NCBI RefSeq assembly: GCF_900478135.1
Contig: NZ_LS483470.1
Span: 2,786,501-2,850,500 of the forward strand
Length of the DNA: 64,000 bases
Direction of reading: 5' to 3'
From: Leminorella richardii
GTDB lineage: Bacteria > Pseudomonadota > Gammaproteobacteria > Enterobacterales > Enterobacteriaceae
The translations under genes and the position numbers were made by a program. Below, piece by piece: positions 1-9,012 of the stretch (position 1 is the first letter of the stretch; every line of letters starts with the position of its first letter). The notes beneath the pieces are model-generated. The model was not told the origin of the DNA and made no database searches. It was given only the letters and a program-made list of their open reading frames with translations.

Positions 1-1854
1 GTTGCCGACGCAGTCAGTCTGCTGGTTGGTGGAGAGACTCTGAATAACGATGCCCTCAACGCCCTTGGCGAGCTGATTAGCGAACAGGACATCGAGCCGC
101 TACTCAAGGCTGCAAACCTGAAAAGCGACGAAGGAGAAAACGCCCGCCAAGAGCTGGTTACCATGCTGATGGACAGGCACGGCACCAGTCGCGTGCTGTT
201 CCGCAATACGCGTCAGGGGGTAAAAGGCTTCCCTCTGCGCTATCTGCACCAGATCAAGCTGCCGCTACCCGCACAGTACCAAACGGCGTTCAAAGTCGCC
301 CGCATGATGAACGGCACTGAGCCGCTCTCCTCGCGCGCTCACGATATGCTTTACCCCGAGCAGATTTTCCAGTCACTGGAAGGCGACGGCATCAGCTGGC
401 TCAACTTTGACCCGCGCGCGCAGTGGCTCATTGACTACTTAAAGCAAAACCGTCAGGAAAAAGTGCTGGTGATTTGTGCCAAGGCCGCTACAGCGCTTCA
501 GCTAGAGCAGGTGCTTCGCGAACGCGAAGGCATCTACGCCGCAGTGTTCCACGAGGGGCTATCGCTGGTTGAGCGCGACCGCGCTGCCGCCTGGTTCGCC
601 GAGCGCGACAACGGCGCTCAAGTGCTGCTGTGTTCTGAGATCGGCTCTGAAGGCCGTAACTTCCAGTTTGCTAACCGCCTGGTTATGTTCGATTTGCCGT
701 TCAATCCAGACCTGCTGGAACAGCGCATCGGGCGTCTCGACCGTATTGGCCAAAGCCGCGATATCCACATTATGGTGCCCTATCTGGAGGATACCGCTCA
801 GGCGATCCTTATCCGCTGGTTCCATGAAGGGCTCGACGCCTTTGAACACACCTGTCCTACTGGGCGCCCGGTATACGACGCCGTTCACGATGACCTCATG
901 GGTTATCTGTCTGAACCGTCGAAACAGGAAGGCTTTGACGACTTTATTGCCCGCAGCCGTGAAAAGCACCTTGATCTCAAAGCGCAGCTGGAAAACGGCC
1001 GCGACCGCCTGCTGGAAATGAACTCTAACGGCGGCGAGCGCGCACAGGCGCTGGCTAACGACATCGGCGAGCAGGACAACAACGTTGATCTTATCGGTTT
1101 TACCCTCAACCTGTTTGACATCGTGGGCATCAATCAGGATGACGACACCGATAACGTCATGATCCTCACGCCATCCGACCACATGCTGGTGCCAGACTTT
1201 CCCGGACTGCCGCAGGACGGCTGCACCATTACCTTCGATAGGGAAACGGCTCTGTCCCGAGAGGACGCTCAGTTCATCAGTTGGGAACACCCTATCGTTC
1301 GCAACGGCCTCGACCTTATTCTGTCGGGAGATACCGGCAGCAGCGCCGTTTCTCTACTGAAAAACAGGGCGCTGCCGGTCGGCACCATGCTGGTAGAGCT
1401 GATTTACGTGGTAGAAGCGCAGGCGCCTAAAAACCTACAGCTTACCCGCTTCCTGCCCCCGACTCCGGTTCGCCTGCTGCTTGACCGCAAGGGTAGCGAT
1501 CTGGCGGGCAGCGTGGAGTTCGAAAGCTTCAACCGCCAGCTTAACGCTGTCAACCGACATACTGGCAGTAAGCTGGTAAACGCGGTTCAAAAAGAGATCC
1601 ACGACGTTCTGCAAATGGGCGAACGCCTGATAGAAGAGCGCGCCAGCGTGCTGATCGATGCGGCTCGCCGCGAGGCCGACGACACGCTAGAGCAGGAACT
1701 GAGCCGCCTAAACGCCCTGAAAGCCGTGAACCCGACCATTCGGGACGACGAGCCAAAAGCCATTGAGCAAACGCGCCAGCAGATCCTAGAGTGTCTAAAG
1801 CAGGCAACCTGGCGGCTTGACGCGCTGCGGCTCATTGTTGTCACTCACCAGTAG
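1..1854 (+). CDS. rapA: RNA polymerase-associated helicase RapA (5' truncated by window)
   Basis: This is the C-terminal two thirds of RapA (HepA), a Swi2/Snf2-type ATPase that binds RNA polymerase and promotes its recycling. The frame is open from base 1, so the start and the N-terminal helicase lobe lie upstream. About 617 residues are visible of the roughly 968 usual in enterobacteria. The second helicase lobe is clear: the segment LLCSEIGSEGRNFQFANRLV followed by LEQRIGRLDRIGQ carries helicase motifs V and VI with the arginine fingers. The C-terminal RapA-specific region follows. rluA begins 16 bases after the stop, as in E. coli where the two are neighbours. Confidence 0.97.
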   Translation, partial: VADAVSLLVGGETLNNDALNALGELISEQDIEPLLKAANLKSDEGENARQELVTMLMDRHGTSRVLFRNTRQGVKGFPLRYLHQIKLPLPAQYQTAFKVARMMNGTEPLSSRAHDMLYPEQIFQSLEGDGISWLNFDPRAQWLIDYLKQNRQEKVLVICAKAATALQLEQVLREREGIYAAVFHEGLSLVERDRAAAWFAERDNGAQVLLCSEIGSEGRNFQFANRLVMFDLPFNPDLLEQRIGRLDRIGQSRDIHIMVPYLEDTAQAILIRWFHEGLDAFEHTCPTGRPVYDAVHDDLMGYLSEPSKQEGFDDFIARSREKHLDLKAQLENGRDRLLEMNSNGGERAQALANDIGEQDNNVDLIGFTLNLFDIVGINQDDDTDNVMILTPSDHMLVPDFPGLPQDGCTITFDRETALSREDAQFISWEHPIVRNGLDLILSGDTGSSAVSLLKNRALPVGTMLVELIYVVEAQAPKNLQLTRFLPPTPVRLLLDRKGSDLAGSVEFESFNRQLNAVNRHTGSKLVNAVQKEIHDVLQMGERLIEERASVLIDAARREADDTLEQELSRLNALKAVNPTIRDDEPKAIEQTRQQILECLKQATWRLDALRLIVVTHQ

Positions 1855-1870
1855 TCCGAGGAACGGCGTC

Positions 1871-2527
1871 ATGATGGAACACTACGATCCGCCAACCGAG
1901 CCCTGGCTCCACGTCCTGTATCAGGACGACCACATTATTGTGGTCAACAAGCCAAGCGGTCTGCTGTCGGTGCCGGGTAAAGCGCCCGAGCACCGAGACA
2001 GCATCATGACGCGCGTTCAGCGCGATTTCCCCGGTGCGGAGTCCGTTCACCGACTGGACATGGCCACCAGCGGCGTGATGGTGGTGGCGTTAACCAAGGC
2101 CGCCGAGCGAGAGCTCAAGCGCCAGTTCCGCGAGCGGGAGCCGAAAAAAAGCTATATCGCGCGGGTGTGGGGGCATTTGGAAAAAGATGAAGGGCTTGTC
2201 GATCTGCCGCTTATTTGCGACTGGCCAAACAGACCAAAGCAAAAAGTCTGCTTTGAAACCGGTAAAAGCGCGCAAACCGAATACCAAGTGCTCAGCCGCG
2301 ATGCGGACGGCTCAACACGTGTTCTACTGATGCCGATTACGGGGCGCTCTCATCAGCTGCGGGTTCACATGCTGGCGCTGGGTCACCCCATTCTTGGGGA
2401 TAAGTTCTACGCGCATCCAGAAGCAAAAGCCATGGCTCCGCGCCTACAGCTGCACGCGCGAGAGCTGCACATCACCCATCCGAAGTTTGGCGGGCCGATG
2501 CACTTTACCTGTGAGGCGGATTTTTAA
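1871..2527 (+). CDS. rluA: Dual-specificity 23S rRNA/tRNA pseudouridine synthase RluA
   Basis: RluA isomerises U746 in 23S rRNA and U32 in several tRNAs to pseudouridine. The 218-residue product matches the usual length (219 in E. coli). The catalytic motif of the RluA family is seen as SVHRLDMATSG near residue 58, with Asp as the nucleophile. A second family block, GRSHQLRVHMLALGHPILGD, lies in the C-terminal half. The frame is open further upstream into rapA, but the ATG at 1871 is chosen because it gives the family N-terminus (MEHYDPPTEPWL follows) and has a GAGGA-like ribosome site just after the rapA stop. It is probably co-transcribed with rapA. Confidence 0.96.
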   Translation: MMEHYDPPTEPWLHVLYQDDHIIVVNKPSGLLSVPGKAPEHRDSIMTRVQRDFPGAESVHRLDMATSGVMVVALTKAAERELKRQFREREPKKSYIARVWGHLEKDEGLVDLPLICDWPNRPKQKVCFETGKSAQTEYQVLSRDADGSTRVLLMPITGRSHQLRVHMLALGHPILGDKFYAHPEAKAMAPRLQLHARELHITHPKFGGPMHFTCEADF

Positions 2528-2599
2528 CCGCAGACAGCGGCAATAGATAGATGTAGTAGATAACTAAGATGGTGTGACTATTGTGACGACTAACTGCCG

Positions 2600-3124
2600 T
2601 CATTCGCATCCCTTCAGGTGAGAAAGCAGTTCGTCAACGCAGGTCTTTACGTCTTTCCCTGCCGTATCGATAACGATCCTAGGCTCCTTCCAAGGCCAGT
2701 ACTCTCTTTCATGCATAATCTGCTGCCAGGTTGGCAGCGTCAGTCCGGGCACATCCGACTGGCGGGACTCAACCCGGCGACGATGCTCGACTTCATCACT
2801 ACAGATAAACTCAACGTCTAAAGAAGGAACGCCCGCTTCGCGAGCCACCTCTTGCCAGCGCATGCGAGACCAGTCAACGGGATTGACGCAGTCCGCTATC
2901 ACGCAGTGCCCCAGCAACAGGTTATCTTTTGCCATGGCACAGCAGACTTCGTACCCAGCGATGCCCACATCGCGCTGCAGAACATTTGCGCGGCAAATCG
3001 CCTGCTCTGCCGAATCAATTCTTAGATAAACCGCCTGAGTTCGCGCCGCGAGCGCCTTAGCAATAGTGCTTTTGCCAACGCCCGGCAGGCCGCTGAAGAC
3101 AAGCAACAGATTCTCTCTCATCAT
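2600..3124 (-). CDS. AAA-type P-loop kinase-like ATPase
   Basis: A 174-residue protein with a Walker A motif GLPGVGKST at residues 13-21 and an aspartate-containing strand (VIADCVNP, about residue 75) typical of small kinases of the AAA_33/zeta-toxin-like fold, which phosphorylate small molecules or nucleotides. The substrate cannot be told. The length is that of a single kinase domain with no extra domains. It lies head-to-tail behind djlA on the minus strand (21 bases apart) and is convergent with rluA. E. coli has no gene at this position, so it is a lineage-specific addition. No terminator is obvious in the 72 bases to rluA. Confidence 0.75.
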   Translation of the reverse strand: MMRENLLLVFSGLPGVGKSTIAKALAARTQAVYLRIDSAEQAICRANVLQRDVGIAGYEVCCAMAKDNLLLGHCVIADCVNPVDWSRMRWQEVAREAGVPSLDVEFICSDEVEHRRRVESRQSDVPGLTLPTWQQIMHEREYWPWKEPRIVIDTAGKDVKTCVDELLSHLKGCE

Positions 3125-3144
3125 GGCGATACGGTCTCCGTGGG

Positions 3145-3963
3145 CTATTTAAACCCCTTTTCCCGTTTAATTAAGTCGTAGGCGGCCTGAATTTCCTGCG
3201 CCTTCTGCTTGGCGAGTTCCATCATTTCCGGCGGCAGCCCTTTGGCCACCAGCTTGTCTGGGTGGTGCTCTGTCATCAGCTTACGATAGGCGCGCTTGAT
3301 GGTCGCCGCATCGTCTTCGGGCTTAACGCCGAGCACGCTACAGGCGTCAGCGAGAGTTGGCCCTGACTGAGGGCGGTATCCTCCTTGCCCCTGACCTTGC
3401 CATCCGCCTCCGCCGCCAAACTGGCGACCGCTTTGAATCATATCCAACAGCCTGTCTAGCTGTATGCGGGAAATGCCCAGCTCTTCGGCAATAACGTGCA
3501 GCACTTGGCGCTCGTTGGGGTGCAGCTCACCATCGGCAAAGGCAGCCTGCAGCTGAATCTCGAGAAACATGCGTAAAAGATCGGCGCGCCCAAAGCTAAT
3601 GGCTCTAAACTCTTTAAGCTTTGCCCGCAGAGGGTAGTTACTCTGTTTACCCTCGCGAAACGCCTGCTGAGCCTCTTCTCGGCGGGTGCCGAACAGCTGC
3701 ATTCTGTCCATGATCATGGCGGCGTTCTTGATATCCAGCTCTGTCACCCGCCCCTTCGACTTGGTCAAGTGCCCCATAACCTGAAACGTGGTTTGGAAAA
3801 ACAGCGCCTGACGCGCCTGCTGATTGGCAAAAAAGCCTCCGCGCCGGGCTTTTCTTGTATTGTCGATCATATGACCGACGATCAGCCCAAAAAGAATCGC
3901 CCAGAACCCACCGCCGGAGACGATACCCAGCAAAACGCCCAGAATTTTTCCCCAATACTGCAT
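3145..3963 (-). CDS. djlA: Membrane-anchored co-chaperone DjlA
   Basis: DjlA is an inner-membrane DnaJ-like protein that stimulates DnaK and influences capsule (Rcs) signalling. An N-terminal membrane segment (GKILGVLLGIVSGGGFWAI) contains the glycine pattern typical of its dimerising transmembrane helix. A TerB-like central domain follows at about residues 50-180, then a Gly/Gln-rich linker, then a C-terminal J domain with the HPD motif in EHHPDKL. The frame is open for 11 more codons upstream, but the start MQYWGKIL at 3963 matches the family and gives 272 residues, the usual size. It is divergent from lptD. Confidence 0.95.
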   Translation of the reverse strand: MQYWGKILGVLLGIVSGGGFWAILFGLIVGHMIDNTRKARRGGFFANQQARQALFFQTTFQVMGHLTKSKGRVTELDIKNAAMIMDRMQLFGTRREEAQQAFREGKQSNYPLRAKLKEFRAISFGRADLLRMFLEIQLQAAFADGELHPNERQVLHVIAEELGISRIQLDRLLDMIQSGRQFGGGGGWQGQGQGGYRPQSGPTLADACSVLGVKPEDDAATIKRAYRKLMTEHHPDKLVAKGLPPEMMELAKQKAQEIQAAYDLIKREKGFK

Positions 3964-4021
3964 ATTGCCCTCAATTGACCATGCCGCGAACTGCAAATTG
4001 CATTATCATACTCGCCAAAGA

Positions 4022-4049
4022 TTGAACCGCCTAACGGTGATGGTAAGAT
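4022..4049 (+). promoter_or_regulatory. Candidate sigma-70 promoter for lptD operon
   Basis: TTGAAC and TAAGAT are separated by 16 bases, about 200 bases upstream of lptD in the divergent gap with djlA. This is pattern recognition only. A second candidate lies at 4182-4208, where GAACT and TCAAA resemble a sigma-E promoter, a type reported for lptD in E. coli, but that match is weak. Confidence 0.4.
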
Positions 4050-4130
4050 TTAACGCTGGAGTAACAGCCGGGAGTAGGCTACTCTCACACGATTTACTTC
4101 TGCTAACATGTATACTTGGAAACGTTCGGA

Positions 4131-4160
4131 CTGTCTTTTCAGACAGGTTTTTTGCTGTCT
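4131..4160 (+). promoter_or_regulatory. Alternative hairpins in lptD leader
   Basis: The sequence contains CTGTCT, then TTTC, then AGACAG, then GTTTTTTG, then a second CTGTCT. AGACAG can pair with the first copy, giving a hairpin followed by GTTTTTT like an intrinsic terminator, or with the second copy, which would bury the U run in a loop. It lies between the promoter at 4022 and the lptD start. Stems are only 6 bp. Confidence 0.35.
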
Positions 4161-4255
4161 CAGCGCCGAATAAAACGGGTAGAACTCGCTAATACCGCGT
4201 AGCTCAAAGGACGATCGGGTATAGCCGCAACAGATGGAATATCAAGACTAAGCGC

Positions 4256-6607
4256 ATGAAAAAACGTTACCCCACTCTGCTGGCCACCACCGTTTGGATG
4301 GCTTTATACAGCCAAAACGCCTTGGCCGACAACCCGCTTGCCGAGCAGTGTATGCTCGGTGTTCCAATGTATGAACGCCCTTTGGTTTCAGGCGATCCAA
4401 ACAGTCTGCCGGTTCACATTGAATCCGACGACAGTCAGGTCAACTATCCTGCCAGCGCTATTTTTACCGGGAACGTCGTCATTGAACAGGGTAACCGGCT
4501 GCTGAAGTCTGATGAAGCTGAACTGCATCAAACCCCGCAAGAGGGTCAGCCCGATCCGCTGCGCACCGTAACGGCAACCGGCAACGTTCGGTATGACGAC
4601 AACATGATCAAGCTCAGCGGGCCAAAAGCGTGGTCTAACCTGAACAGCAAAGACACTGACCTGTATGAAGGCCAGTATCAGATGGTCGGCCGCCAAGGCC
4701 GCGGTCAGGCTGACGTGATGAAAGTGCGGGAAAACAACCGCTACGCCATTCTTGAAAACGGTACTTTTACCTCCTGTCTGCCCGGCGATAACAGCTGGAG
4801 CCTTGTCGGCTCAGAAATTATCCACGACAGCGAAGAAGAGCTGGCGGAAATCTGGAACGCACGGTTTAAAATCGGCCCTGTCCCGGTTTTCTACAGCCCC
4901 TATTTGCAGTTCCCCACGGGCAACAAGCGTCGTTCAGGCTTCCTGTTGCCAAATGCCAAGTACAGCAACACCAGCGGGCTTGAATTTGCCCTGCCGTACT
5001 ACTGGAATATTGCGCCAAACTTCGATGCCACCATCACTCCGCACTATATCGCTGAACGCGGTATGCAGTATCAGAACGAGTTCCGCTACCTGCTGGCGCC
5101 TGGTGCTGGCTTGATGGAGTTCGACTGGCTGAAGGGTGACGACAAATTCTCCACAGACTATCCGGATGAAGAGAACAGCGACCGCTGGCTGTTTTACTGG
5201 CGGCACTCCGGCGTCATGAACCAGCACTGGCGCTTTAACGTTGACTACACCAAGCTGAGTGACTACCGCTACCTGAGCGACTTTGACAGCGAATACGGCT
5301 CCAGCACCGACGGCTACGCCACCCAGAAATACAGCGTAGGCTACGGCGCACAGAACTGGAACGTCACTGCGGCAATGAAAAAATTCCAGATCTTCTCTCG
5401 CGGCGGTAACGCTAACGCCTACCGCGCCGAGCCGCAGGTCGACTTTAACCACTATATGTACGACCTAGCCGGGTTCGATCTCCGCACCTACGCGCAGGTG
5501 GCCAAGTTTACCAGCGAGAGCGCCAGCAACCCGAAGGCCGTGCGTTCTCACCTTGAGCCAACTCTCAGCTTCCCGCTGGCTAACCGCTGGGGCAGCATCG
5601 ATAACGAATTCAAGCTGATGGCGACTCACTATAATCAGGACATTCCTGACTATGCCAAAAACGCCCAGCTAAAAGACTCAGTAACTCGCGTACTGCCGCA
5701 GTACAAAATCTCCGGCAAGCTGGTTTTCGATCGCCCTATCGATATGTGGCAGGACTACACTCAGACGCTGGAACCCCGCGTCCAGTATCTGTACGTGCCG
5801 TATAAAGATCAGAGCGAGATCAATATTTATGACTCTACGCTGCTGCAGTCTGACTACACGGGCCTGTTCCGCGATCGCTCCTACAGCGGCCTTGACCGCA
5901 TATCTTCTGCGAATCAGGTCACTACAGGTTTAACTACCCGAGTATACGACGAAGGGCAAAACGAGCGCTTTAACGCCTCTATTGGCCAGATTTACTTCTT
6001 TGAAAGATCCCGTACCGGTGACGACAGTAACTACTATTCCAAGACGGATAAAGACAGCGACACCGGCAGCGTTATCTGGGCTGGCGATACCTTCTGGAAG
6101 ATTAACTCCAACATGGGTCTGCGCGGCGGCGTTCAATACGACACTCGCCTCGACACGATTTCTGTTGCCAACGCCGTTGCGGAATACCGTAAAGACAGCG
6201 AACGTGTGCTTCAGCTAAGCTACCGCTACGCCAGCCGTGAGTACATTTCAGCCGTGCTGCCAAACAGAACGGCGAACCCGGCCTACGATCAGGACATTTC
6301 TCAGGTTGGTGGCATCGCGACCTGGCCAATTGCCGATCGCTGGTCAATGACGGGCGGCTATTACTATGACACGAAACTAAACAAGGCTGCCGATGGTCTA
6401 ATAGGCGTTCAGTACAACACATGCTGCTGGGCGGTCGGCGTTCGCTATGAAAGAAAGATCGTCGGTTGGGAAAGCGACAAGTTCAACAGCGAGTACGATA
6501 ATAAAGTATCGTTCAACGTTGAGCTTCGCGGCCTGAGCAGAAACTACAACCGCGGCGGAACCAAGATGATGGAAAGGGGCATTCTCCCTTACCAGCAGGC
6601 CTTCTAA
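4256..6607 (+). CDS. lptD: LPS-assembly outer-membrane protein LptD
   Basis: LptD is the 26-strand beta-barrel that, with lipoprotein LptE, inserts lipopolysaccharide into the outer leaflet. The 783-residue product has a signal peptide ending in NALA/DNP (about residue 24), an N-terminal OstA/LptA-like periplasmic domain (about 45-190) and a long C-terminal barrel rich in alternating aromatic residues. The cysteines needed for the two inter-domain disulfides are present: Cys32, one near residue 174 (TSCLPG) and the adjacent pair in NTCCWAVG near residue 721. It is the first gene of a rightward block with surA, its own chaperone, 82 bases downstream. Confidence 0.97.
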   Translation: MKKRYPTLLATTVWMALYSQNALADNPLAEQCMLGVPMYERPLVSGDPNSLPVHIESDDSQVNYPASAIFTGNVVIEQGNRLLKSDEAELHQTPQEGQPDPLRTVTATGNVRYDDNMIKLSGPKAWSNLNSKDTDLYEGQYQMVGRQGRGQADVMKVRENNRYAILENGTFTSCLPGDNSWSLVGSEIIHDSEEELAEIWNARFKIGPVPVFYSPYLQFPTGNKRRSGFLLPNAKYSNTSGLEFALPYYWNIAPNFDATITPHYIAERGMQYQNEFRYLLAPGAGLMEFDWLKGDDKFSTDYPDEENSDRWLFYWRHSGVMNQHWRFNVDYTKLSDYRYLSDFDSEYGSSTDGYATQKYSVGYGAQNWNVTAAMKKFQIFSRGGNANAYRAEPQVDFNHYMYDLAGFDLRTYAQVAKFTSESASNPKAVRSHLEPTLSFPLANRWGSIDNEFKLMATHYNQDIPDYAKNAQLKDSVTRVLPQYKISGKLVFDRPIDMWQDYTQTLEPRVQYLYVPYKDQSEINIYDSTLLQSDYTGLFRDRSYSGLDRISSANQVTTGLTTRVYDEGQNERFNASIGQIYFFERSRTGDDSNYYSKTDKDSDTGSVIWAGDTFWKINSNMGLRGGVQYDTRLDTISVANAVAEYRKDSERVLQLSYRYASREYISAVLPNRTANPAYDQDISQVGGIATWPIADRWSMTGGYYYDTKLNKAADGLIGVQYNTCCWAVGVRYERKIVGWESDKFNSEYDNKVSFNVELRGLSRNYNRGGTKMMERGILPYQQAF

Positions 6608-6689
6608 GAGCCTACGCTTCGGTCTGAACACATAACTGTTTATTTTTACGATGAACCCGCTAAAAGCGAATGATGAGATGAAAAAAGTA

Positions 6690-8027
6690 ATGAAAAATTG
6701 GAAATCGCTGGCTACCGGCTTAGCGCTGTGCACGTCAGTGGCATCCATGTCGTTGGCATCGTTTAACGCGCTTGCCGCGCCGCAGGGTCAGCACGTCGAT
6801 CGCGTCGCCGTTGTTGTGAACAACGGAGTGATTCTGGAAAGCGACATCAACACCATGATGGCGTCGGTAAAAAACAGCGCACGCCGCGCGGGTCAGCAGC
6901 TTCCTGATGATAGAACGCTTCGCGCTCAAATTACCGAGCGTCTGGTGGTGGACACCATCATCGCCCAGATGGGTGAACGCATGGGAATTAAAATCGATGA
7001 CGCTCAGGTCGACCGCGCCATTGCTGATATCGCCCGCCAGAACCGCATGGCGCCCGCACAGTTGAAAAGCCGCCTAGCGGCTGAGGGCATCAACTACGGT
7101 AAGTATCGTGAGCAGATCCGCAAAGAAATGCTGATGAGTGAAGTCAGAAACAACGAAGTGCGCCGCCGCGTTACCATCCTGCCACAGGAAGTTGACGCCC
7201 TGGCCAACCAGATTTCTAAGCAAATCAGCGGCAGCGCTGAGCTTAACCTTAGCCACATTCTAATTGCCATGCCGGAGAATCCAAACGCCGAGCAGGTCGC
7301 TAAAGCGAACGAGCTGGCAACCAATCTGGTTGAACAGCTAAAAAATGGCGCAGACTTCGGCAAGCTGGCGGCATCCTTCTCCAACGATCCTCAGGCGCTG
7401 AAAGGCGGCCAGATGGGCTGGGCAAAAATGGAAGAGCTGCCGTCCATTTTCTCAAACGATCTGCAAAACTCGAAGAAAGGCGGCATCGTTGGCCCTATTC
7501 GATCTAACGTCGGCTTCCACATACTGAAGGTTAACGACATTCGCGGCGAACAAAAGGCGATTTCCGTACTGGAAGTGCACGCCCGCCACATTCTGATCAA
7601 GCCCTCTATCGTAATGACAGACGATCAGGCGCGCGCCAAAATTGCCTCTCTTGCCGATGATATCAAGAGCGGTAAAACCTCGTTCCAGGAAGCGGCTCGT
7701 AAATATTCAGAAGATCCGGGCTCGGCTCAACAGGGCGGCGACCTTGGCTGGTCATCCCCAGAGTCTTACGATCCGGCTTTCCGCGATGCGCTGATGCGCC
7801 TGCAGAAAAACGAAATCAGCCAGCCTGTTCGCTCCTCTTTCGGCTGGCATCTGATCCAGTTTATGGAGTCTCGTCAGGTTGATAAAACCGATGTGGCGCA
7901 AAAAGATCGCGCCTACCGCATGCTGTTTAACCGTAAGTTCTCGGAAGAAGTACCAAGCTGGATGCAGGAAGTCCGCGCGGGCGCTTACGTGAAAGTCATG
8001 GACAACAGCAGTGGCGCTGCACAGTAG
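6690..8027 (+). CDS. surA: Periplasmic peptidyl-prolyl isomerase/chaperone SurA
   Basis: SurA escorts unfolded outer-membrane proteins, including LptD, across the periplasm. A signal peptide (KNWKSLATGLALCTSVASM..., cleavage near ALA/APQ) precedes the N-terminal chaperone domain and two parvulin domains, recognised by LNLSHILIAMPE and VHARHILIKPS. The short C-terminal helix SEEVPSWMQEVRAGAYVKV completes the fold. The start is uncertain: the ATG at 6690 gives the E. coli-like N-terminus and 445 residues, while in-frame ATGs at 6678 and 6651 would lengthen the signal peptide. The last 17 bases overlap pdxA, implying translational coupling. Confidence 0.95.
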   Translation: MKNWKSLATGLALCTSVASMSLASFNALAAPQGQHVDRVAVVVNNGVILESDINTMMASVKNSARRAGQQLPDDRTLRAQITERLVVDTIIAQMGERMGIKIDDAQVDRAIADIARQNRMAPAQLKSRLAAEGINYGKYREQIRKEMLMSEVRNNEVRRRVTILPQEVDALANQISKQISGSAELNLSHILIAMPENPNAEQVAKANELATNLVEQLKNGADFGKLAASFSNDPQALKGGQMGWAKMEELPSIFSNDLQNSKKGGIVGPIRSNVGFHILKVNDIRGEQKAISVLEVHARHILIKPSIVMTDDQARAKIASLADDIKSGKTSFQEAARKYSEDPGSAQQGGDLGWSSPESYDPAFRDALMRLQKNEISQPVRSSFGWHLIQFMESRQVDKTDVAQKDRAYRMLFNRKFSEEVPSWMQEVRAGAYVKVMDNSSGAAQ

Positions 8028-9012
8028 CCCACAGCGGGTCGTCATCACGCCGGGGGAACCCGCCGGCGTGGGGCCAGACCTGACAGTTCAGCTGGCTCAG
8101 CAAAGCTGGCCGGTTGAACTGGTTGTCTGCGCCTCAGCAGAGCTCTTGCAACAGCGGGCAGCCCATCTGGGGCTGCCTTTGCAATTACGCCCCTATACGC
8201 CCTCTCAGCCTCCTCGCCCACAGGAAGCGGGTACTCTTACTCTGCTGCCAGTGGAGCTACGTGCACCCGCTACGCCGGGTCAGCTCAGCGTCGCAAACGG
8301 TCAGTATGTGGTAGAAACCCTTGCTCGCGCCTGCGACGGCTGCCTGAACGGCGAATTTGCCGCCCTGATAACCGGGCCGGTGCACAAGGGTGTGATTAAC
8401 GATGCGGGCGTTCCCTTTACCGGCCATACCGAATTCTTTGCAGAAAGAAGCCACCGTCAGCGCGTGGTCATGATGCTGGCGACAGAAGAGCTGCGCGTTG
8501 CGCTGGCAACCACCCACCGCCCCCTGTCGCAGGTCTCCGCGGCCGTGACGCCGCAAAGCCTGACAGAGACGATAGAAATCCTTTATCGCGATCTGCAGGA
8601 AAAGTTTGGCCTTACTCAGCCCTGTATCTATGTCTGCGGCCTGAACCCTCACGCGGGTGAAGGCGGCCATATGGGTCGAGAAGAAATTGACGTCATTATT
8701 CCCACACTGGACTCACTGCGCCAGCGCGGGATGAATTTGGTTGGGCCTCTGCCCGCCGACACGCTGTTTCAGCCCAAATACTTACAGCATGCCGACGCCG
8801 TGCTGGCCATGTACCACGATCAGGGGTTGCCGGTATTAAAATATCAGGGCTTTGGCAGAGCCGTTAACATCACGCTGGGCCTGCCCTTTATCCGTACGTC
8901 GGTCGATCACGGCACTGCGCTGGATCTGGCTGCCACAGGGCAAGCCGACGCAGGGAGCTTCACCGTTGCTCTTAATCTCGCTATAAAGATGATAAATAAT
9001 CGTAATGAATAA
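8011..9012 (+). CDS. pdxA: 4-hydroxythreonine-4-phosphate dehydrogenase PdxA
   Basis: PdxA oxidises 4-phospho-hydroxy-L-threonine with NAD(P)+ in pyridoxal 5'-phosphate synthesis. The 333-residue product shows the family N-terminus RVVITPGEPAGVGPDL, the substrate-binding stretch TGHTEFFAERS and metal-binding histidines in CGLNPHAGEGG and MYHDQGLPVLK. Translation appears to start at a GTG at 8011 inside the surA end, because no in-frame ATG precedes the conserved N-terminus. It overlaps surA by 17 bases and rsmA by 8 bases, so the three genes are tightly coupled, as in E. coli. Confidence 0.96.
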   Translation: MALHSSPQRVVITPGEPAGVGPDLTVQLAQQSWPVELVVCASAELLQQRAAHLGLPLQLRPYTPSQPPRPQEAGTLTLLPVELRAPATPGQLSVANGQYVVETLARACDGCLNGEFAALITGPVHKGVINDAGVPFTGHTEFFAERSHRQRVVMMLATEELRVALATTHRPLSQVSAAVTPQSLTETIEILYRDLQEKFGLTQPCIYVCGLNPHAGEGGHMGREEIDVIIPTLDSLRQRGMNLVGPLPADTLFQPKYLQHADAVLAMYHDQGLPVLKYQGFGRAVNITLGLPFIRTSVDHGTALDLAATGQADAGSFTVALNLAIKMINNRNE

